A DNA stretch of 64,000 nucleotides, from NCBI GenBank assembly GCA_000223255.2, contig AFUT01000003.1, forward strand, positions 248,001 to 312,000, in the 5' to 3' direction. Position 1 is the first letter of the stretch. Each line of letters starts with the position of its first letter. The notes beneath the pieces are model-generated. The model ran no database searches, was not told the DNA's origin, and was given only the letters and a program-made list of their open reading frames with translations. This stretch comes from Streptococcus infantis SK970 (lineage in GTDB: Bacteria > Bacillota > Bacilli > Lactobacillales > Streptococcaceae). The position numbers were made by a program, and so were the translations under genes. Below are positions 1 to 9,194 of this stretch, piece by piece.

Positions 1-32
1 CAATTCTTAAAGAAGCGGCCCAAGGCCGCTTC
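1..32 (-). terminator. hairpin downstream of pnrA
   Basis: A 9-bp GC-rich inverted repeat (12-20 with 24-32, loop of three bases) lies 22 nt past the pnrA stop codon. On the minus strand the stem is followed by TTT and then mixed sequence, so the U-tract is weak. It could be a leaky terminator or a processing hairpin between pnrA and whatever gene lies beyond the left edge. Confidence 0.4.
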
Positions 33-54
33 CAAAGAAATGACTTCCATCAAT

Positions 55-1113
55 TTATTTTTCAGGAACTTTTACGCTTCCATCAAGGATTTTAGCTTTT
101 GCGTCTTCAACAGCTTTTTTACCTTCTTCAGAAAGATTTGTTACTGCCAAGTCAACACCTTTATCCTTCAATGAGTAAACGATAGCTTGACCACCAGGGA
201 ATTCCCCTTTTTCAGCTTTGTTGGCAAGGTCTTTTACAGCTGTACCAACTTGTTTCAAAGTAGAAGCAAGTACAAAGTTAGCTTCTTTACCATCTTTAGA
301 AGTATATTTACCTTCATCTACTTGGTCACGGTCTACACCGATAACCCAAACTTTTTCACTTTCATTTTTGCTTTCATTCAAAGATTTAGCTTCTGAGAAA
401 ACACCTGCACCAGTACCACCAGCTGCTTGGTAGATAACGTCTGCACCTGCAGCGTATTGAGCTGCAGCAATTGTTTTACCTTTAGCAGCATCACCAAATG
501 AACCAGCGTAGTCTACTTGAACTTTGATTGATGGGTCAACTGATTCGACACCAGCTTTGAAACCAGCTGCGAAGCGAGAAATAACTTCAGATTCCATACC
601 ACCTACAAAACCAACTTGTTTTGTTTTAGTAGTTTTAGCTGCAGCGACACCTGCAAGGTATGCTGCTTCGTTATCAGCAAAAGTAGCACTTACAACATTT
701 TTTTGATCTTTGATCACATCGTCAATCAAAACATAGTTTATATCTGTATGTTCTTTGGCAGCATCAGCAACTGCATTTTTAAGTGCAAAACCAATACCAT
801 AGATCAAGTTGTAGTTTCCAGCTGCTTGTTGCAAGTTGTTTGCATAGTCCGCTTCACTTGTTGATTGGAAGTAAGTATAACCTTTATCTTTTTCAAGATT
901 GTGTTCTTTACCCCAAGCTTGAAGACCTTCCCAAGCTGATTGGTTGAATGATTTATCATCAACACCACCAGTATCTGTAACGATAGCTGCTTTAGTCTTC
1001 ACATCAGAAGAAGAAGATGAAGCTGCGTTACGAGATGAGCGATTACCACATGCAGCAAGTCCAAATGCTGCTACTGCAACTAGACCAAGGCCTAGCCATT
1101 GTTTCTTGTTCAT
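55..1113 (-). CDS. pnrA: BMP-family nucleoside-binding lipoprotein (PnrA/TmpC-like)
   Basis: Surface substrate-binding lipoprotein of a nucleoside ABC importer. The start is the ATG at 1113, preceded by AGGAGG; a longer reading frame upstream adds 13 residues with no ribosome site. The 352-residue protein has a lipobox (LAAC, Cys22) followed by a Ser-rich linker. A BMP-domain start (residues ~50-75, TDTGGVDDKSFNQSAWEG) and the VDRDQ motif follow. It is the last gene seen of the salvage operon with cdd, deoC and pdp, so it probably supplies the nucleosides those enzymes use. In pneumococcus the ABC components follow; here they would lie beyond the left edge (inference). Confidence 0.93.
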   Translation of the reverse strand: MNKKQWLGLGLVAVAAFGLAACGNRSSRNAASSSSSDVKTKAAIVTDTGGVDDKSFNQSAWEGLQAWGKEHNLEKDKGYTYFQSTSEADYANNLQQAAGNYNLIYGIGFALKNAVADAAKEHTDINYVLIDDVIKDQKNVVSATFADNEAAYLAGVAAAKTTKTKQVGFVGGMESEVISRFAAGFKAGVESVDPSIKVQVDYAGSFGDAAKGKTIAAAQYAAGADVIYQAAGGTGAGVFSEAKSLNESKNESEKVWVIGVDRDQVDEGKYTSKDGKEANFVLASTLKQVGTAVKDLANKAEKGEFPGGQAIVYSLKDKGVDLAVTNLSEEGKKAVEDAKAKILDGSVKVPEK

Positions 1114-1203
1114 TACTGAACCTCCTAAATAAGATGTGCAACTAAGTTGCAAGTATATATTGATTGGTCACAAGGACCCTTGCCACTCAGAGAGTGACAC
1201 AGA

Positions 1204-1593
1204 CTATTGCAAGTCTGTAAAAGAATATGGAAGTAATTCCCCGACCGTCATCTCGACCGTCGTTTTATCTTTGGCGACTAGAGTCACCTTTAGATCTGGT
1301 TTAAAAAATTCGACCATAACTTGGCGACAAGCACCGCAAGGCGAAATTGGTTTTTCAGTTTGACCATAGACAATCAATTCTGAAAAGTCTCGTTGTCCTT
1401 CAGAAACCGCCTTAAAGATTGCCGTTCTTTCGCCACAGTTGGTCAAGGGGTAGCTAGCATTTTCAATGTTAACCCCTGTATAGATACTTCCGTCCTTGGC
1501 TACCAAAACAGCGCCAATCGGAAAATGTGAGTAGGGAACATAAGCTTTTTTACTAGTTTCAATCGCTAATTCAATCAACTCAGTAGTCGCCAT
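1204..1593 (-). CDS. cdd: cytidine deaminase
   Basis: Deaminates cytidine and deoxycytidine to uridine forms in the cytosol. The 129-residue length is normal for the homotetrameric family. The zinc-binding motifs are visible: NIENASYP then CGERTA (Cys plus catalytic Glu) near residue 52, and PCGACRQV near residue 86. The start overlaps the end of deoC by 14 nt, which indicates translational coupling within the operon. The uridine it makes is substrate for the pyrimidine-nucleoside phosphorylase two genes upstream. Confidence 0.96.
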   Translation of the reverse strand: MATTELIELAIETSKKAYVPYSHFPIGAVLVAKDGSIYTGVNIENASYPLTNCGERTAIFKAVSEGQRDFSELIVYGQTEKPISPCGACRQVMVEFFKPDLKVTLVAKDKTTVEMTVGELLPYSFTDLQ

Positions 1594-2242
1594 CAGCTAA
1601 TTCTCCTTTTAAGATTGCAACACCAGAAGATGTTCCAATACGAGTAGCTCCTGCTTCAACAAAGGCAACTGCATCTGCATAAGAACGAGCTCCACCAGCT
1701 GCTTTAACCCCCATATCAGGACCAACAGTCTGACGCATTAATTGAACATCTGGCAAAGTCGCTCCACCTGTTGAGAAACCTGTAGAAGTCTTGACATAAT
1801 CTGCACCAGCTTTTTGAGCAAGTTGACAAGCCAGAACTTTTTCTTCATTCGTTAACAAACAAGCTTCAATAATAACCTTAACAAGTTTGTCTCCACTTGC
1901 TTCAACAACAGCTTGAATGTCTGTCTCAACTAATGCAATATTTCCTGATTTTAGTGCACCAACGTTGATAACCATATCAATTTCGTCAGCACCATTTTGG
2001 ATGGCTTCTTTGGTTTCGTAGGCTTTAACAGCTGAAGTTGTAGCACCCAGAGGAAAACCTACAACTGTACAAACCTTGACATCAGTATTTTCTAGACCAG
2101 CTTTTGCATGAGAAACCCAGCATGGATTCACACAGACACTAGCAAAATCGTACTCTCTTGCTTCAGATAGCAAACGATCGATTTGTTGTTCGGTCGCATC
2201 TTGCTTCAAAAGCGTATGATCAATGTATTTATTTAATTTCAT
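1580..2242 (-). CDS. deoC: deoxyribose-phosphate aldolase
   Basis: Cleaves 2-deoxyribose 5-phosphate to acetaldehyde and glyceraldehyde 3-phosphate, the exit of deoxynucleoside catabolism into glycolysis. The 220-residue protein carries the KYIDHTLLK start, the VVGFPLG motif, KVIIE and the Schiff-base lysine in the DYVKTSTGF segment. ATG at 2242 is preceded by AAGGAAAA. It sits between pdp and cdd, with overlapping or nearly overlapping ends. Confidence 0.97.
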   Translation of the reverse strand: MKLNKYIDHTLLKQDATEQQIDRLLSEAREYDFASVCVNPCWVSHAKAGLENTDVKVCTVVGFPLGATTSAVKAYETKEAIQNGADEIDMVINVGALKSGNIALVETDIQAVVEASGDKLVKVIIEACLLTNEEKVLACQLAQKAGADYVKTSTGFSTGGATLPDVQLMRQTVGPDMGVKAAGGARSYADAVAFVEAGATRIGTSSGVAILKGELADGDY

Positions 2243-2259
2243 TTCGGATTTTCCTTAAA

Positions 2260-3540
2260 TCAGGAGATAATTTCTATAATTTCTCGTGTTTTTATCACTT
2301 CGTCACTTATTTTAATTTAACATATTTTGAAAATCTGTAACTAATTCAGGAGAAATTTTGCCATTTGCATATACTTTTGCTACAATTTCACCTTTTTTGA
2401 CTGATTCTCCAACTTTCTTGTCAAAAACAATCCCTGTATCATAGTCAAGAGCATCGGTTTTGACTGCACGACCAGCACCTAATCTCATGGCGTATAAACC
2501 AAACTCCATGGCTGGCAGTGCCTCAATAACACCATCTTCCTGAGCAGGAATTCCTACCACATGATCAACTATTACAGATCGATAAAGATCTTCTAAATCT
2601 CCGCCTTGAGCGAGGACCATCTCTTCAAATTTTTTAAGAGCCTTGCCATTCTCAAGATGTTGCCTTACTTCCTCGATTGTTTTTTCAACATTTGCCAGAG
2701 AAAGCATAATCTGGGCTAACTCACAGATAAAGTGACTAATATCCTCGCGTCCTTTACCCTGAAGAATTTCTAGTGCTTCTAGAATTTCCAAGCGATTCCC
2801 AATGGCACGTCCTAAAGGTTGACTCATATCCGTAATGACTGCTACAGTTTTTCTACCTACAGCCTTACCAAGATTCACCATGGTTTGAGCTAATTCACGC
2901 GCCTCGTCAACTGTTTTCATAAAGGCGCCTTCACCGACAGTAACATCCAGCAAAATAGCATCCGCTCCAGCAGCAATCTTTTTACTCATGACAGAACTAG
3001 CAATCAGTGGAATAGTATCAACTGTCGCAGTCACATCACGTAGTGCATAGAGCAACTTATCCGCTTTGACTAGTTGATCAGACTGTCCAATAACTGAAAC
3101 CCCGATATCCTGAACCTGTTTGATAAAGTCATCCTGACTGCGTTCGACTTGAAAACCTTTGATAGATTCTAATTTATCGATTGTTCCACCAGTGTGCCCC
3201 AGACCTCTACCACTCATCTTAGCAACTGGTACGTCAAAACTAGCGACTAATGGAGCTAAAATCAAGGTAACCTTATCTCCTACTCCCCCAGTGGAGTGTT
3301 TATCGACCTTGATACCTTCAATAGCAGATAAATCAAATTCCTGACCTGTCTTGACCATATTCATGGTTAAGTCAGAAATCTCTCTAGTGGTCATGCCTTT
3401 AAAATAAACAGCCATGGCAAAAGCAGACATTTGATAATCTGGAACAGGTCCTGCAACATAACCTTCAATCATCCATTGGATTTCACTTGAGGTTAGTTCT
3501 TGGCCATCTCTTTTTTCTGGATTAGATCTACTGCTCTCAT
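2260..3540 (-). pseudogene. pdp: pyrimidine-nucleoside phosphorylase, frameshifted at both ends
   Basis: Phosphorolysis of uridine, thymidine and deoxyuridine to base plus (deoxy)ribose 1-phosphate. The longest open piece (2312-3472) is missing both ends. The true start is ATG at 3540, overlapping the upstream methyltransferase stop as ATGA, and opens with MRAVDLIQK; the frame breaks in an A6 run (3511-3516) where seven are expected. The KXSTGGVGDK phosphate-binding signature (here DKHSTGGVGDK) is intact. Near the 3' end the frame breaks again around 2313-2330, and a plausible tail (DEVIKTREIIEIIS) ends at TGA 2260-2262. Corrected length is about 426 residues, close to the family norm. Probably a sequencing artefact. 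Confidence 0.85.
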
Positions 3541-4127
3541 TCTTTCACACTTCTAAGGATATAATATCCCTTGTCTTTCTTCACGACCTCACAATTACCA
3601 AAAACTTCTTCCATCTTGTTTTTGGCACTAGGAGCTCCTTGTTTTTTCTGGATGACAATGGTCAAATCTCCACCATCCATAAGATAATCAATACTTTTCT
3701 CGATGATTTCATGAACAACCTGCTTGCCTGCACGAATGGGCGGATTCGAAATGACATGATCGAATTGACCTTCTACCTGCTCATAAATATTGGACTGGAA
3801 GATAGTCGCTTGAACATTGTTTTTTACTGCATTTTGCTGGGCTAAATCCAGGGCACGATTATTGATATCCACCATGGTCGCTTGGGCACCATAAGCTTTA
3901 ACCAAAGACAAGCCGATGGGACCATAGCCACAACCAACATCAAGAATTTTTTCATCTTTTTCGACATCTAGACATCTTAACAACAGCTGACTTCCGAAAT
4001 CAATCATTTTTTTACTAAAGACACCAGCATCTGTCAAAAAGGTCATCTTTTGCCCAAGTAGCTCAACTCTAAGTTCATGAACATCATGGGCTGCATCTGG
4101 ATTTTCTGCATAATACATTTTACTCAT
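3537..4127 (-). CDS. class I SAM-dependent methyltransferase, RsmC-like
   Basis: Probable 16S rRNA (guanine-N2) methyltransferase of the short Gram-positive RsmC family; 196 residues. The SAM-binding motif I is DVGCGYGPIGLSL (about residues 62-74), motif II an acidic loop (MVDINNRA), and the catalytic NPPI motif (NPPIRAG) follows. It heads the salvage operon and its stop overlaps the pdp start by four bases. The substrate is inferred from the family, not shown here. Confidence 0.85.
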   Translation of the reverse strand: MSKMYYAENPDAAHDVHELRVELLGQKMTFLTDAGVFSKKMIDFGSQLLLRCLDVEKDEKILDVGCGYGPIGLSLVKAYGAQATMVDINNRALDLAQQNAVKNNVQATIFQSNIYEQVEGQFDHVISNPPIRAGKQVVHEIIEKSIDYLMDGGDLTIVIQKKQGAPSAKNKMEEVFGNCEVVKKDKGYYILRSVKE

Positions 4128-4184
4128 AGGATTATTTTACCATAAAATTTAGATATTTTAAATCGTTTACACGGTCTATACCAA

Positions 4185-4463
4185 CTAAGGCCCTAAGAAG
4201 AGATAACCTAGGAACATACTAATAAAAAATGAAAATAGACAAGCTAGACCAATCAAAATCAGCCACCATTTCTTTAGCAAAAATGCTAAGAAAATATAGA
4301 GAATGCCAAAAGCTGGTAATAGCTTAAAAAATACAAAATAGAGCCAGTTGATATTAAATCTTCCAATAGAAATATCAAAGTTCCATAAAATTGCCGATAT
4401 CCATAAAAGGATGACTAATAAAATAGAGCCAGCCAATTTTTTATCAGTTAAAAATTTTGCCAT
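4185..4463 (-). CDS. small three-helix membrane protein, unknown function
   Basis: A 92-residue hydrophobic protein with a short charged N-terminus (MAKFLTDKKLAG) and about three predicted membrane spans (residues ~12-30, 38-62 and 66-88). GGAG lies 11 nt before the ATG. It is divergent from coaA and read in the same direction as the rsmC-like gene 57 nt downstream. I recognise no family; it resembles small uncharacterised streptococcal membrane proteins. Confidence 0.7.
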   Translation of the reverse strand: MAKFLTDKKLAGSILLVILLWISAILWNFDISIGRFNINWLYFVFFKLLPAFGILYIFLAFLLKKWWLILIGLACLFSFFISMFLGYLFLGP

Positions 4464-4557
4464 AACCCCACACTCCTTTATCGGTATTTCTTAGCTTTAT
4501 TTTAACAAAGAAAGCGCTCTGATTCAAATCTTTTATTCCCCCTTTAAATTAGAAATA

Positions 4558-4566
4558 TGTTATACT
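4558..4566 (+). promoter_or_regulatory. extended -10 promoter of coaA
   Basis: TGT followed by TATACT (4561-4566) is an extended -10 element 24 nt before the coaA ATG. No good -35 box is seen at the matching distance, as is usual for extended -10 promoters. A GAGG ribosome site follows at about 4579. Confidence 0.6.
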
Positions 4567-4589
4567 AGGGGAGTTAATGAGGAAAAATT

Positions 4590-5528
4590 ATGACGAACGA
4601 ATTTTTGCATTATGAAAAAATCAGCCGAAGAACATGGCAATCTTTGCACCGTAAAACAACCCCACCTTTAACTGAGGAGGAGTTAGATTCAATTAAGAGT
4701 TTCAATGACCAGATTAGCTTAAATGATGTAACAGACATTTATTTACCACTTGCAAATCTGATTCAAATCTACAAGCGTTCAAAAGAAGACCTTGCATTCT
4801 CTAAAAGCATTTTCCTTCAAAGAGAAAGTAAAATCCAGCCCTTTATCATTGGTGTATCAGGGAGTGTGGCTGTTGGAAAATCTACTACAAGTCGTCTTTT
4901 ACAAATATTGCTTTCACGTATTGTTCCTGGAGCCACAGTAGAGTTAGTTACAACTGATGGTTTCCTATTTCCTAATGATACCTTAATCGAACAAGGTATT
5001 CTGACTAGGAAAGGTTTCCCAGAAAGTTATGACATGGAAGCTCTCATCAATTTCCTTGATCAACTTAAGAATGGTCAAGATGTTGATATCCCAGTCTACT
5101 CTCATGAAATCTACGATATCGTCCCAGAGCAAAAGCAACGAGTAGAAGCCGCTGATTTTGTAATTGTTGAAGGAATTAATGTTTTCCAAAATCCTCAAAA
5201 TGCTCGCCTCTATATAACTGATTTCTTTGATTTTTCAATCTATGTTGACGCATCTATAGAGGATATCGAGAGTTGGTATTTAGATAGATTCCTAAAATTA
5301 TTAAGTTTGGCTCAGGATGATCCTGATAGCTACTACTATAGCTACACTCAGCTACCTTTAGGTGAAGTAAAGGATTTAGCTCACCAAGTTTGGACAAGTA
5401 TTAATCTGATTAACCTCCAAAACTATATAGAACCGACACGAAATCGGGCTGAAGTTATTCTTCATAAGTCTAAAAATCACGAAATTGATGAAATTTATTT
5501 AAAAAATGATTTCCCCTTGTCAAAATAA
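4590..5528 (+). CDS. coaA: pantothenate kinase type I
   Basis: Phosphorylates pantothenate, the first committed step of coenzyme A synthesis. The 312-residue protein has the P-loop GSVAVGKST at residues 91-99, the type I PanK start (YEKISRRTW) and the later [10 protein letters not shown] and IVEGINV motifs. Transcribed from its own extended -10 promoter, and the rpsT promoter sits inside its last codons. Confidence 0.96.
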   Translation: MTNEFLHYEKISRRTWQSLHRKTTPPLTEEELDSIKSFNDQISLNDVTDIYLPLANLIQIYKRSKEDLAFSKSIFLQRESKIQPFIIGVSGSVAVGKSTTSRLLQILLSRIVPGATVELVTTDGFLFPNDTLIEQGILTRKGFPESYDMEALINFLDQLKNGQDVDIPVYSHEIYDIVPEQKQRVEAADFVIVEGINVFQNPQNARLYITDFFDFSIYVDASIEDIESWYLDRFLKLLSLAQDDPDSYYYSYTQLPLGEVKDLAHQVWTSINLINLQNYIEPTRNRAEVILHKSKNHEIDEIYLKNDFPLSK

Positions 5529-5545
5529 CAGTTTTCAGATATAAT
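5517..5545 (+). promoter_or_regulatory. rpsT promoter
   Basis: TTGTCA (5517-5522), a 17-bp spacer and TATAAT (5540-5545) form a near-consensus sigma-A promoter. The -35 box overlaps the coaA stop codon region, so rpsT is independently transcribed. Confidence 0.85.
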
Positions 5546-5576
5546 GGTATAGTTAGTAAATATGGAGGTAAGAACA

Positions 5577-5810
5577 TTGGCAAACATTAAATCAGCTATC
5601 AAACGCGCTGAATTGAACGTTAAACAAAACGAAAAGAACTCAGCACAAAAATCAGCTATGCGTACTGCTATCAAAGCTTTTGAAGCAAACCCATCTGAAG
5701 AACTTTACCGCGCTGCAAGCTCAGCTATCGATAAAGCAGAAACTAAAGGTTTGATCCACAAAAACAAAGCTAGCCGTGATAAAGCACGTCTTGCTACTAA
5801 ACTTGGTTAA
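5577..5810 (+). CDS. rpsT: 30S ribosomal protein S20
   Basis: Primary 16S rRNA-binding protein of the small subunit; 77 residues, Lys/Arg/Ala-rich helices. The start chosen is the TTG at 5577, which gives the usual S20 N-terminus ([11 protein letters not shown]). An ATG 15 nt upstream lies inside the ribosome site GGAGG and would add MEVRT, so it is rejected. The TTG start is conserved in streptococci and is thought to allow S20 autoregulation (family knowledge). Followed by a strong terminator. Confidence 0.96.
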   Translation: MANIKSAIKRAELNVKQNEKNSAQKSAMRTAIKAFEANPSEELYRAASSAIDKAETKGLIHKNKASRDKARLATKLG

Positions 5811-5830
5811 TCAAGACTAAAAACAAAATG

Positions 5831-5849
5831 AGCTCTACGGAGCTTTTTT
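5831..5849 (+). terminator. rpsT terminator
   Basis: AGCTC/GAGCT stem (5831-5844) with a TACG tetraloop, followed by six T. It lies about 20 nt past the rpsT stop. Confidence 0.85.
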
Positions 5850-5873
5850 GTACCAAATTTTAGAGGGAATAAC

Positions 5874-6380
5874 ATGAAAATTTCTATAATTGGATACTCT
5901 GGGTCAGGAAAATCAACTCTAGCAGATAAACTTGCCACTTACTACTCCATTCCTAAACTCCATATAGATACTCTCCAATTTCAACCAGGATGGCAAGAAA
6001 GTAATCGAGATTGGATGATAAAAGAAATGCAGACTTTTTTAGCGAAAAACGAGAACTGGGTTATTGATGGCAACTATACTTGGTGTTGCTATGAAGAAAG
6101 GATGGAAGAGGCTGACCAAATCATCTTTCTTAATTTTTCGTCCTGGTCTTGTCTTTTTAGAGCCTTTAGACGCTATCTCAAATATAGAGGCAAAGTTAGA
6201 GAAAGCATGGCAGCTGGCTGCCCTGAACAATTCAACTGGGAGTTTATCCGCTGGATTCTCTGGGATGGTCGTAGCTCTGTACACAAAAATCAGTACAAAA
6301 GAATTTGTCTCGATTATACTCGAAAAATTACGATTATTAACAATCAAAGAGAACTAGATCAATTCTTAAATCAAAAATGA
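5874..6380 (+). CDS. P-loop kinase of the FlaR / DNA topology modulation group
   Basis: A 168-residue adenylate-kinase-like NTPase. Walker A GYSGSGKST sits at residues 7-15, followed by the KLHIDTLQFQPGW segment typical of FlaR-like proteins, and an ATP-lid region near residues 90-110 rich in Arg. The annotation 'topology modulation' is historical; the real substrate is unknown. A GAGGG ribosome site precedes the ATG. Convergent with the sirtuin gene across a shared terminator. Confidence 0.75.
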   Translation: MKISIIGYSGSGKSTLADKLATYYSIPKLHIDTLQFQPGWQESNRDWMIKEMQTFLAKNENWVIDGNYTWCCYEERMEEADQIIFLNFSSWSCLFRAFRRYLKYRGKVRESMAAGCPEQFNWEFIRWILWDGRSSVHKNQYKRICLDYTRKITIINNQRELDQFLNQK

Positions 6381-6418
6381 GGACTCAAAAATTGAGCCCT
6401 CATTTTATATATATTTTT
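6374..6418. terminator. bidirectional terminator between flaR-like gene and cobB
   Basis: Long inverted repeat (6374-6388 with 6392-6406, one mismatch) with A-rich and T-rich flanks on both sides. It lies between two convergent genes and can serve both. Confidence 0.75.
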
Positions 6419-6425
6419 GTATATT

Positions 6426-7156
6426 TTATTGTCTCAATTTAGAAAAGACTTCTCCAATTTTTCCCTCAATTACTAAATCAGCTTTACTGTCTTGAGGAGT
6501 ACTTGACTTGTTTATAACAACAAGTTTTGAACCTGAGAAGTAATTAATCAAACTAGCTGCAGGATAAACAACCAAAGAAGTCCCACCAATAATCAATAAA
6601 TCAGCTTTCTGGATAACTTGAGCCGCTTGACTAAAAACATCCATATCAAGAGGCTCCTCATAAAGGGTCACATCGGGTTTAACAACCTGGCTACAATCTA
6701 GGCAGTATGGAACAGGACCTTCGAGAGCCAAAAAACTATCTAAATTATAAAATCGATGACAACCAAGACAGTAATTACGGTCCACAGAACCATGTAGTTT
6801 CAAAACCTTCTGCGAACCTGCCATCTCGTGAAGACTATCGATATTTTGAGTTACAACAGCCTTCAGCTTACCGGCCTTTTCTAATGAAGCCAGATAATAA
6901 TGGGCTAAATTTGGCTTAGCTTCTGGATATACGAGATGTTTTTTGTAAAAATCGAAAAATTCCTCTGGATAACGTACAAACATAGTATGAGAAACTAATT
7001 GTTCCGCAGAAAAATGCCTACCTAACTTAAGACTATATAAGCCATCTGAACTACGAAAATCAGGGATATTAGATTCAGTAGAAACCCCAGCTCCACCGAA
7101 AAAACAATGCTTTGACTTTGGTCTATCAGTTCCTGTAATTGTTCAATTTTATCCAT
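6426..7156 (-). pseudogene. cobB: NAD-dependent protein deacylase (sirtuin), frameshifted
   Basis: Sir2-family deacetylase that uses NAD+. The ATG at 7156 opens with MDKIEQLQELIDQSQSIV; the next motif FFGGAGVSTESNIPDFR is reached only if one base is added to the T6 run (7099-7104 on the plus strand). Downstream the frame is intact: TQNIDSLHE, the catalytic HGS, and a four-Cys zinc site (CLGC and CLDC). Corrected length is 243 residues, the normal size. Either a sequencing error or a recent inactivation. Confidence 0.87.
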
Positions 7157-7183
7157 CTTACTTCTCCTTCAGTCTTTAGTTCG

Positions 7184-7222
7184 AAAAAAGTTGAAAACCA
7201 TTAGCTATTACCAACTGGGCTT
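7184..7222 (-). terminator. deoD terminator
   Basis: Inverted repeat with arms at about 7189-7200 and 7217-7227 (GTTGAAAACC paired with GGGCTTTCAAC), followed on the minus strand by six T. It lies 90 nt past the deoD stop and just before the cobB start. Confidence 0.65.
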
Positions 7223-7307
7223 TCAACTTTATTTGATGATTATTGGATATCAAGCTCACAGCCATTAAAAATCGCAAGCAAGAAGATTAGCTTCAAAGCC
7301 AAGATTC

Positions 7308-8017
7308 TTATTCAGCAATCAATGTTTCCAAACCAACCTTCATCATATCTGTGAAAGTATTTTGACGTTCTTCAGCCGTTGTATCTTCATCTGGATTGAC
7401 CAAGCTATCAGAAATAGTCATAATAGCTAAAGCATCGACATGATGTTGGGCAGCCAAATAGTAAAGAGCTGCTGCTTCCATTTCTACAGCTTTCACACCC
7501 CATTTACCAAGTTCGATGTTCTTTTCACCATAGTTTGAATAGAAAACGTCTGATGACAAGACATTTCCAACGTGGGTCGTCATACCAAGGTCTTTGGCAA
7601 TATGGAAAGCCTTATCTAGCAAGTCAAAACTTGCAATTTGTGGAAAATCGTATTGAGGCCAATCGTTGCGGATGATGTTTGAATTAGTTGCAGCAGCTTG
7701 TGCCAAAACCAATTCACGGACATGAACGTCTTCATTTAAAGAACCAGCAGTTCCCACTCGGATTAATTTTTCACTCCGTAATCTACGATCAACTCACGCG
7801 CATAGATAGAGATGGATGGCATCCCCATTCCTGTTCCCATAACAGATACACAGTGACCTTTGTAAGTACCTGTGTAACCAAACATGTTACGGACTTCGTT
7901 AAAGCAAACAGCATCTTCAAGGAAATTCTCAGCGATAAATTTCGCACGAAGAGGATCCCCAGGAAGAAGAATTTTATCAGCAATTTCACCTTGATTAGCA
8001 GCAATATGGATAGACAT
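7308..8017 (-). pseudogene. deoD: purine-nucleoside phosphorylase DeoD-type, frameshifted
   Basis: Phosphorolysis of purine nucleosides by the hexameric DeoD family. ATG 8017 gives [20 protein letters not shown], the usual N-terminus with the LPGDPLRAK phosphate site. The frame breaks in the T5 run at 7767-7771; adding one base joins VDYGVKN to [12 protein letters not shown] and restores 236 residues, the family length. The [12 protein letters not shown] nucleoside-binding motif and the catalytic Asp (ISDSL) are intact. There is no Shine-Dalgarno before the ATG; the leader is unusual (see 8018-8483). Confidence 0.88.
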
Positions 8018-8031
8018 AATTAAGATATAAA

Positions 8032-8110
8032 GGGCGACAGAGAACAAAGTAAAAATAGGAAACTGACGACGCATCGCAGATGCTAGACAGTTTATCTTTT
8101 TTACACAGTT
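8032..8110 (-). repeat. leader repeat unit B
   Basis: Read on the minus strand it begins CTGTGT, A-run, GAT, contains the hairpin GCATC-tgc-GATGC, then CCTATTTT-x-ACT-x-TG, and ends 14 nt before the deoD ATG. Unit A (8309-8390) has the same ordered blocks with many substitutions. Confidence 0.5.
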
Positions 8111-8308
8111 CTCCGCCCGTATTCAGTTCAGCGAATACGGTAAACCCATCCTTTCTTTTTTATTAAGTAATTTGGAGAGCGACCAGAAAGCGACTGAAAA
8201 TTAGGAATCTGACGAGAAATCCTTATTTCTCAGTCAAATTATCTATTTCCGAACTTTCCGATCGGGTTCAAATCAGAACACATGCTCTACCTTTCTATAA
8301 GATACCAT

Positions 8309-8390
8309 GCCCGTAAAAAGCACAGTTAAAATAGGGGATGGACGTAGCAAGTACTGGACTTGCAAGTCAATCAATCTTTTTCACACAGCT
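8309..8390 (-). repeat. leader repeat unit A
   Basis: Diverged copy of unit B. Shares CTGTGT-n-AAAAAGAT, an internal palindrome (GACTTGCAAGTC in place of the unit B hairpin), a CGTC block and CCTATTTTAACT. Alignment was by eye. Confidence 0.5.
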
Positions 8391-8483
8391 TTTAGGGCGG
8401 GTTCAATTGTAATTTGGTTTTGAAAGTTGAGGCTACCCCGGGTTCAATTTCAAACCCGAACTCCCTTTCCTTTCTTTTTATAT

Positions 8484-9194
8484 TTATTTTGTTAATGAGT
8501 CCAAAAATGCATAGAGTTTGGCATTCATTTCTCGATAATCATATTTACGAATGACATCAGGTTGTTGGACGAAATCCAGGTTTTGACTTTGTTCTTGCAA
8601 AACAGCTTCACCGTCTGCAGCAATCAAGAGATCGACTGCTTCTGGATCAAATTCCAAGTGGGCTTGGAAGGCATAGTGTTTAGAACTAAAGCGAATCATC
8701 TGACGTGGACACCCTTGACTGGTCGCAAGGACGACAGCATCTTCTGTCAATCCTGGCATATCACCATGCCAGTGGCCAGTTTCAAGAGTTGCTCCCAACA
8801 AGCCGACATGCGGATCTGTGAGTCCTTCAAGCGTCAAGGTCACAGGATAAACCCCAATCTCACGTTCCGGGCTGTGCTCATACTTCGCACCATAGGCAAC
8901 AGACAGGAGCTGGGCACCAAGACAGACGCCAACAATATAACGATCAGCCTTGATGGCTTTTTGAATCAACTCGATCTCTGCCTGAGGATCGTAGTATGGA
9001 AAAGCTTCTCGATCTTCATCTGGCGATTGAGGTCCTCCCATGACGATCAAAAAATCGATCTCATCCACTGTCTCTGGTAGGGCTTCGTTTTCATAGACTT
9101 TGGTCGTGGTCACCTGATGGCCACGCTCCTGCGCCCATTTTAGATAAGCGCCCGGCACTTCAAATGTTTCATGCAGTATAAAATGTACCTTCAT
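8484..9194 (-). CDS. class I glutamine amidotransferase (GMP synthase-like domain)
   Basis: Stand-alone triad-type GATase of 236 residues; related proteins are annotated as gamma-glutamyl hydrolase-like or GMP synthase-like enzymes. The start is the ATG at 9194, which shares a base with the CLC stop (TGATG); a longer frame upstream lies inside the CLC gene. The nucleophile elbow VCLGAQLL (Cys near residue 90), GGPQSPDE oxyanion region and an FQAHLEFD segment with the catalytic His are visible. It sits in the purine salvage cluster, but its substrate is unknown. Confidence 0.82.
   Translation of the reverse strand: MKVHFILHETFEVPGAYLKWAQERGHQVTTTKVYENEALPETVDEIDFLIVMGGPQSPDEDREAFPYYDPQAEIELIQKAIKADRYIVGVCLGAQLLSVAYGAKYEHSPEREIGVYPVTLTLEGLTDPHVGLLGATLETGHWHGDMPGLTEDAVVLATSQGCPRQMIRFSSKHYAFQAHLEFDPEAVDLLIAADGEAVLQEQSQNLDFVQQPDVIRKYDYREMNAKLYAFLDSLTK

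Larger units (their letters stand above)
8018..8483 (-). other. 466-nt deoD leader with hairpins and two diverged repeat units
   Basis: No gene is visible. The region holds two related units (8032-8110 and 8309-8390). It also holds a perfect 8-bp hairpin (8117-8124 with 8133-8140), a 6-bp hairpin (8439-8444 with 8453-8458) and several GGGTTCAA-type motifs. It separates the amidotransferase gene from deoD. A structured 5' leader of deoD is the simplest reading; function is unknown. Confidence 0.5.

Noticed and set aside
187-1363. Plus-strand open frames over pnrA and cdd
   Set aside because: Out-of-frame shadows of the minus-strand genes; no ribosome sites and no recognisable protein content.
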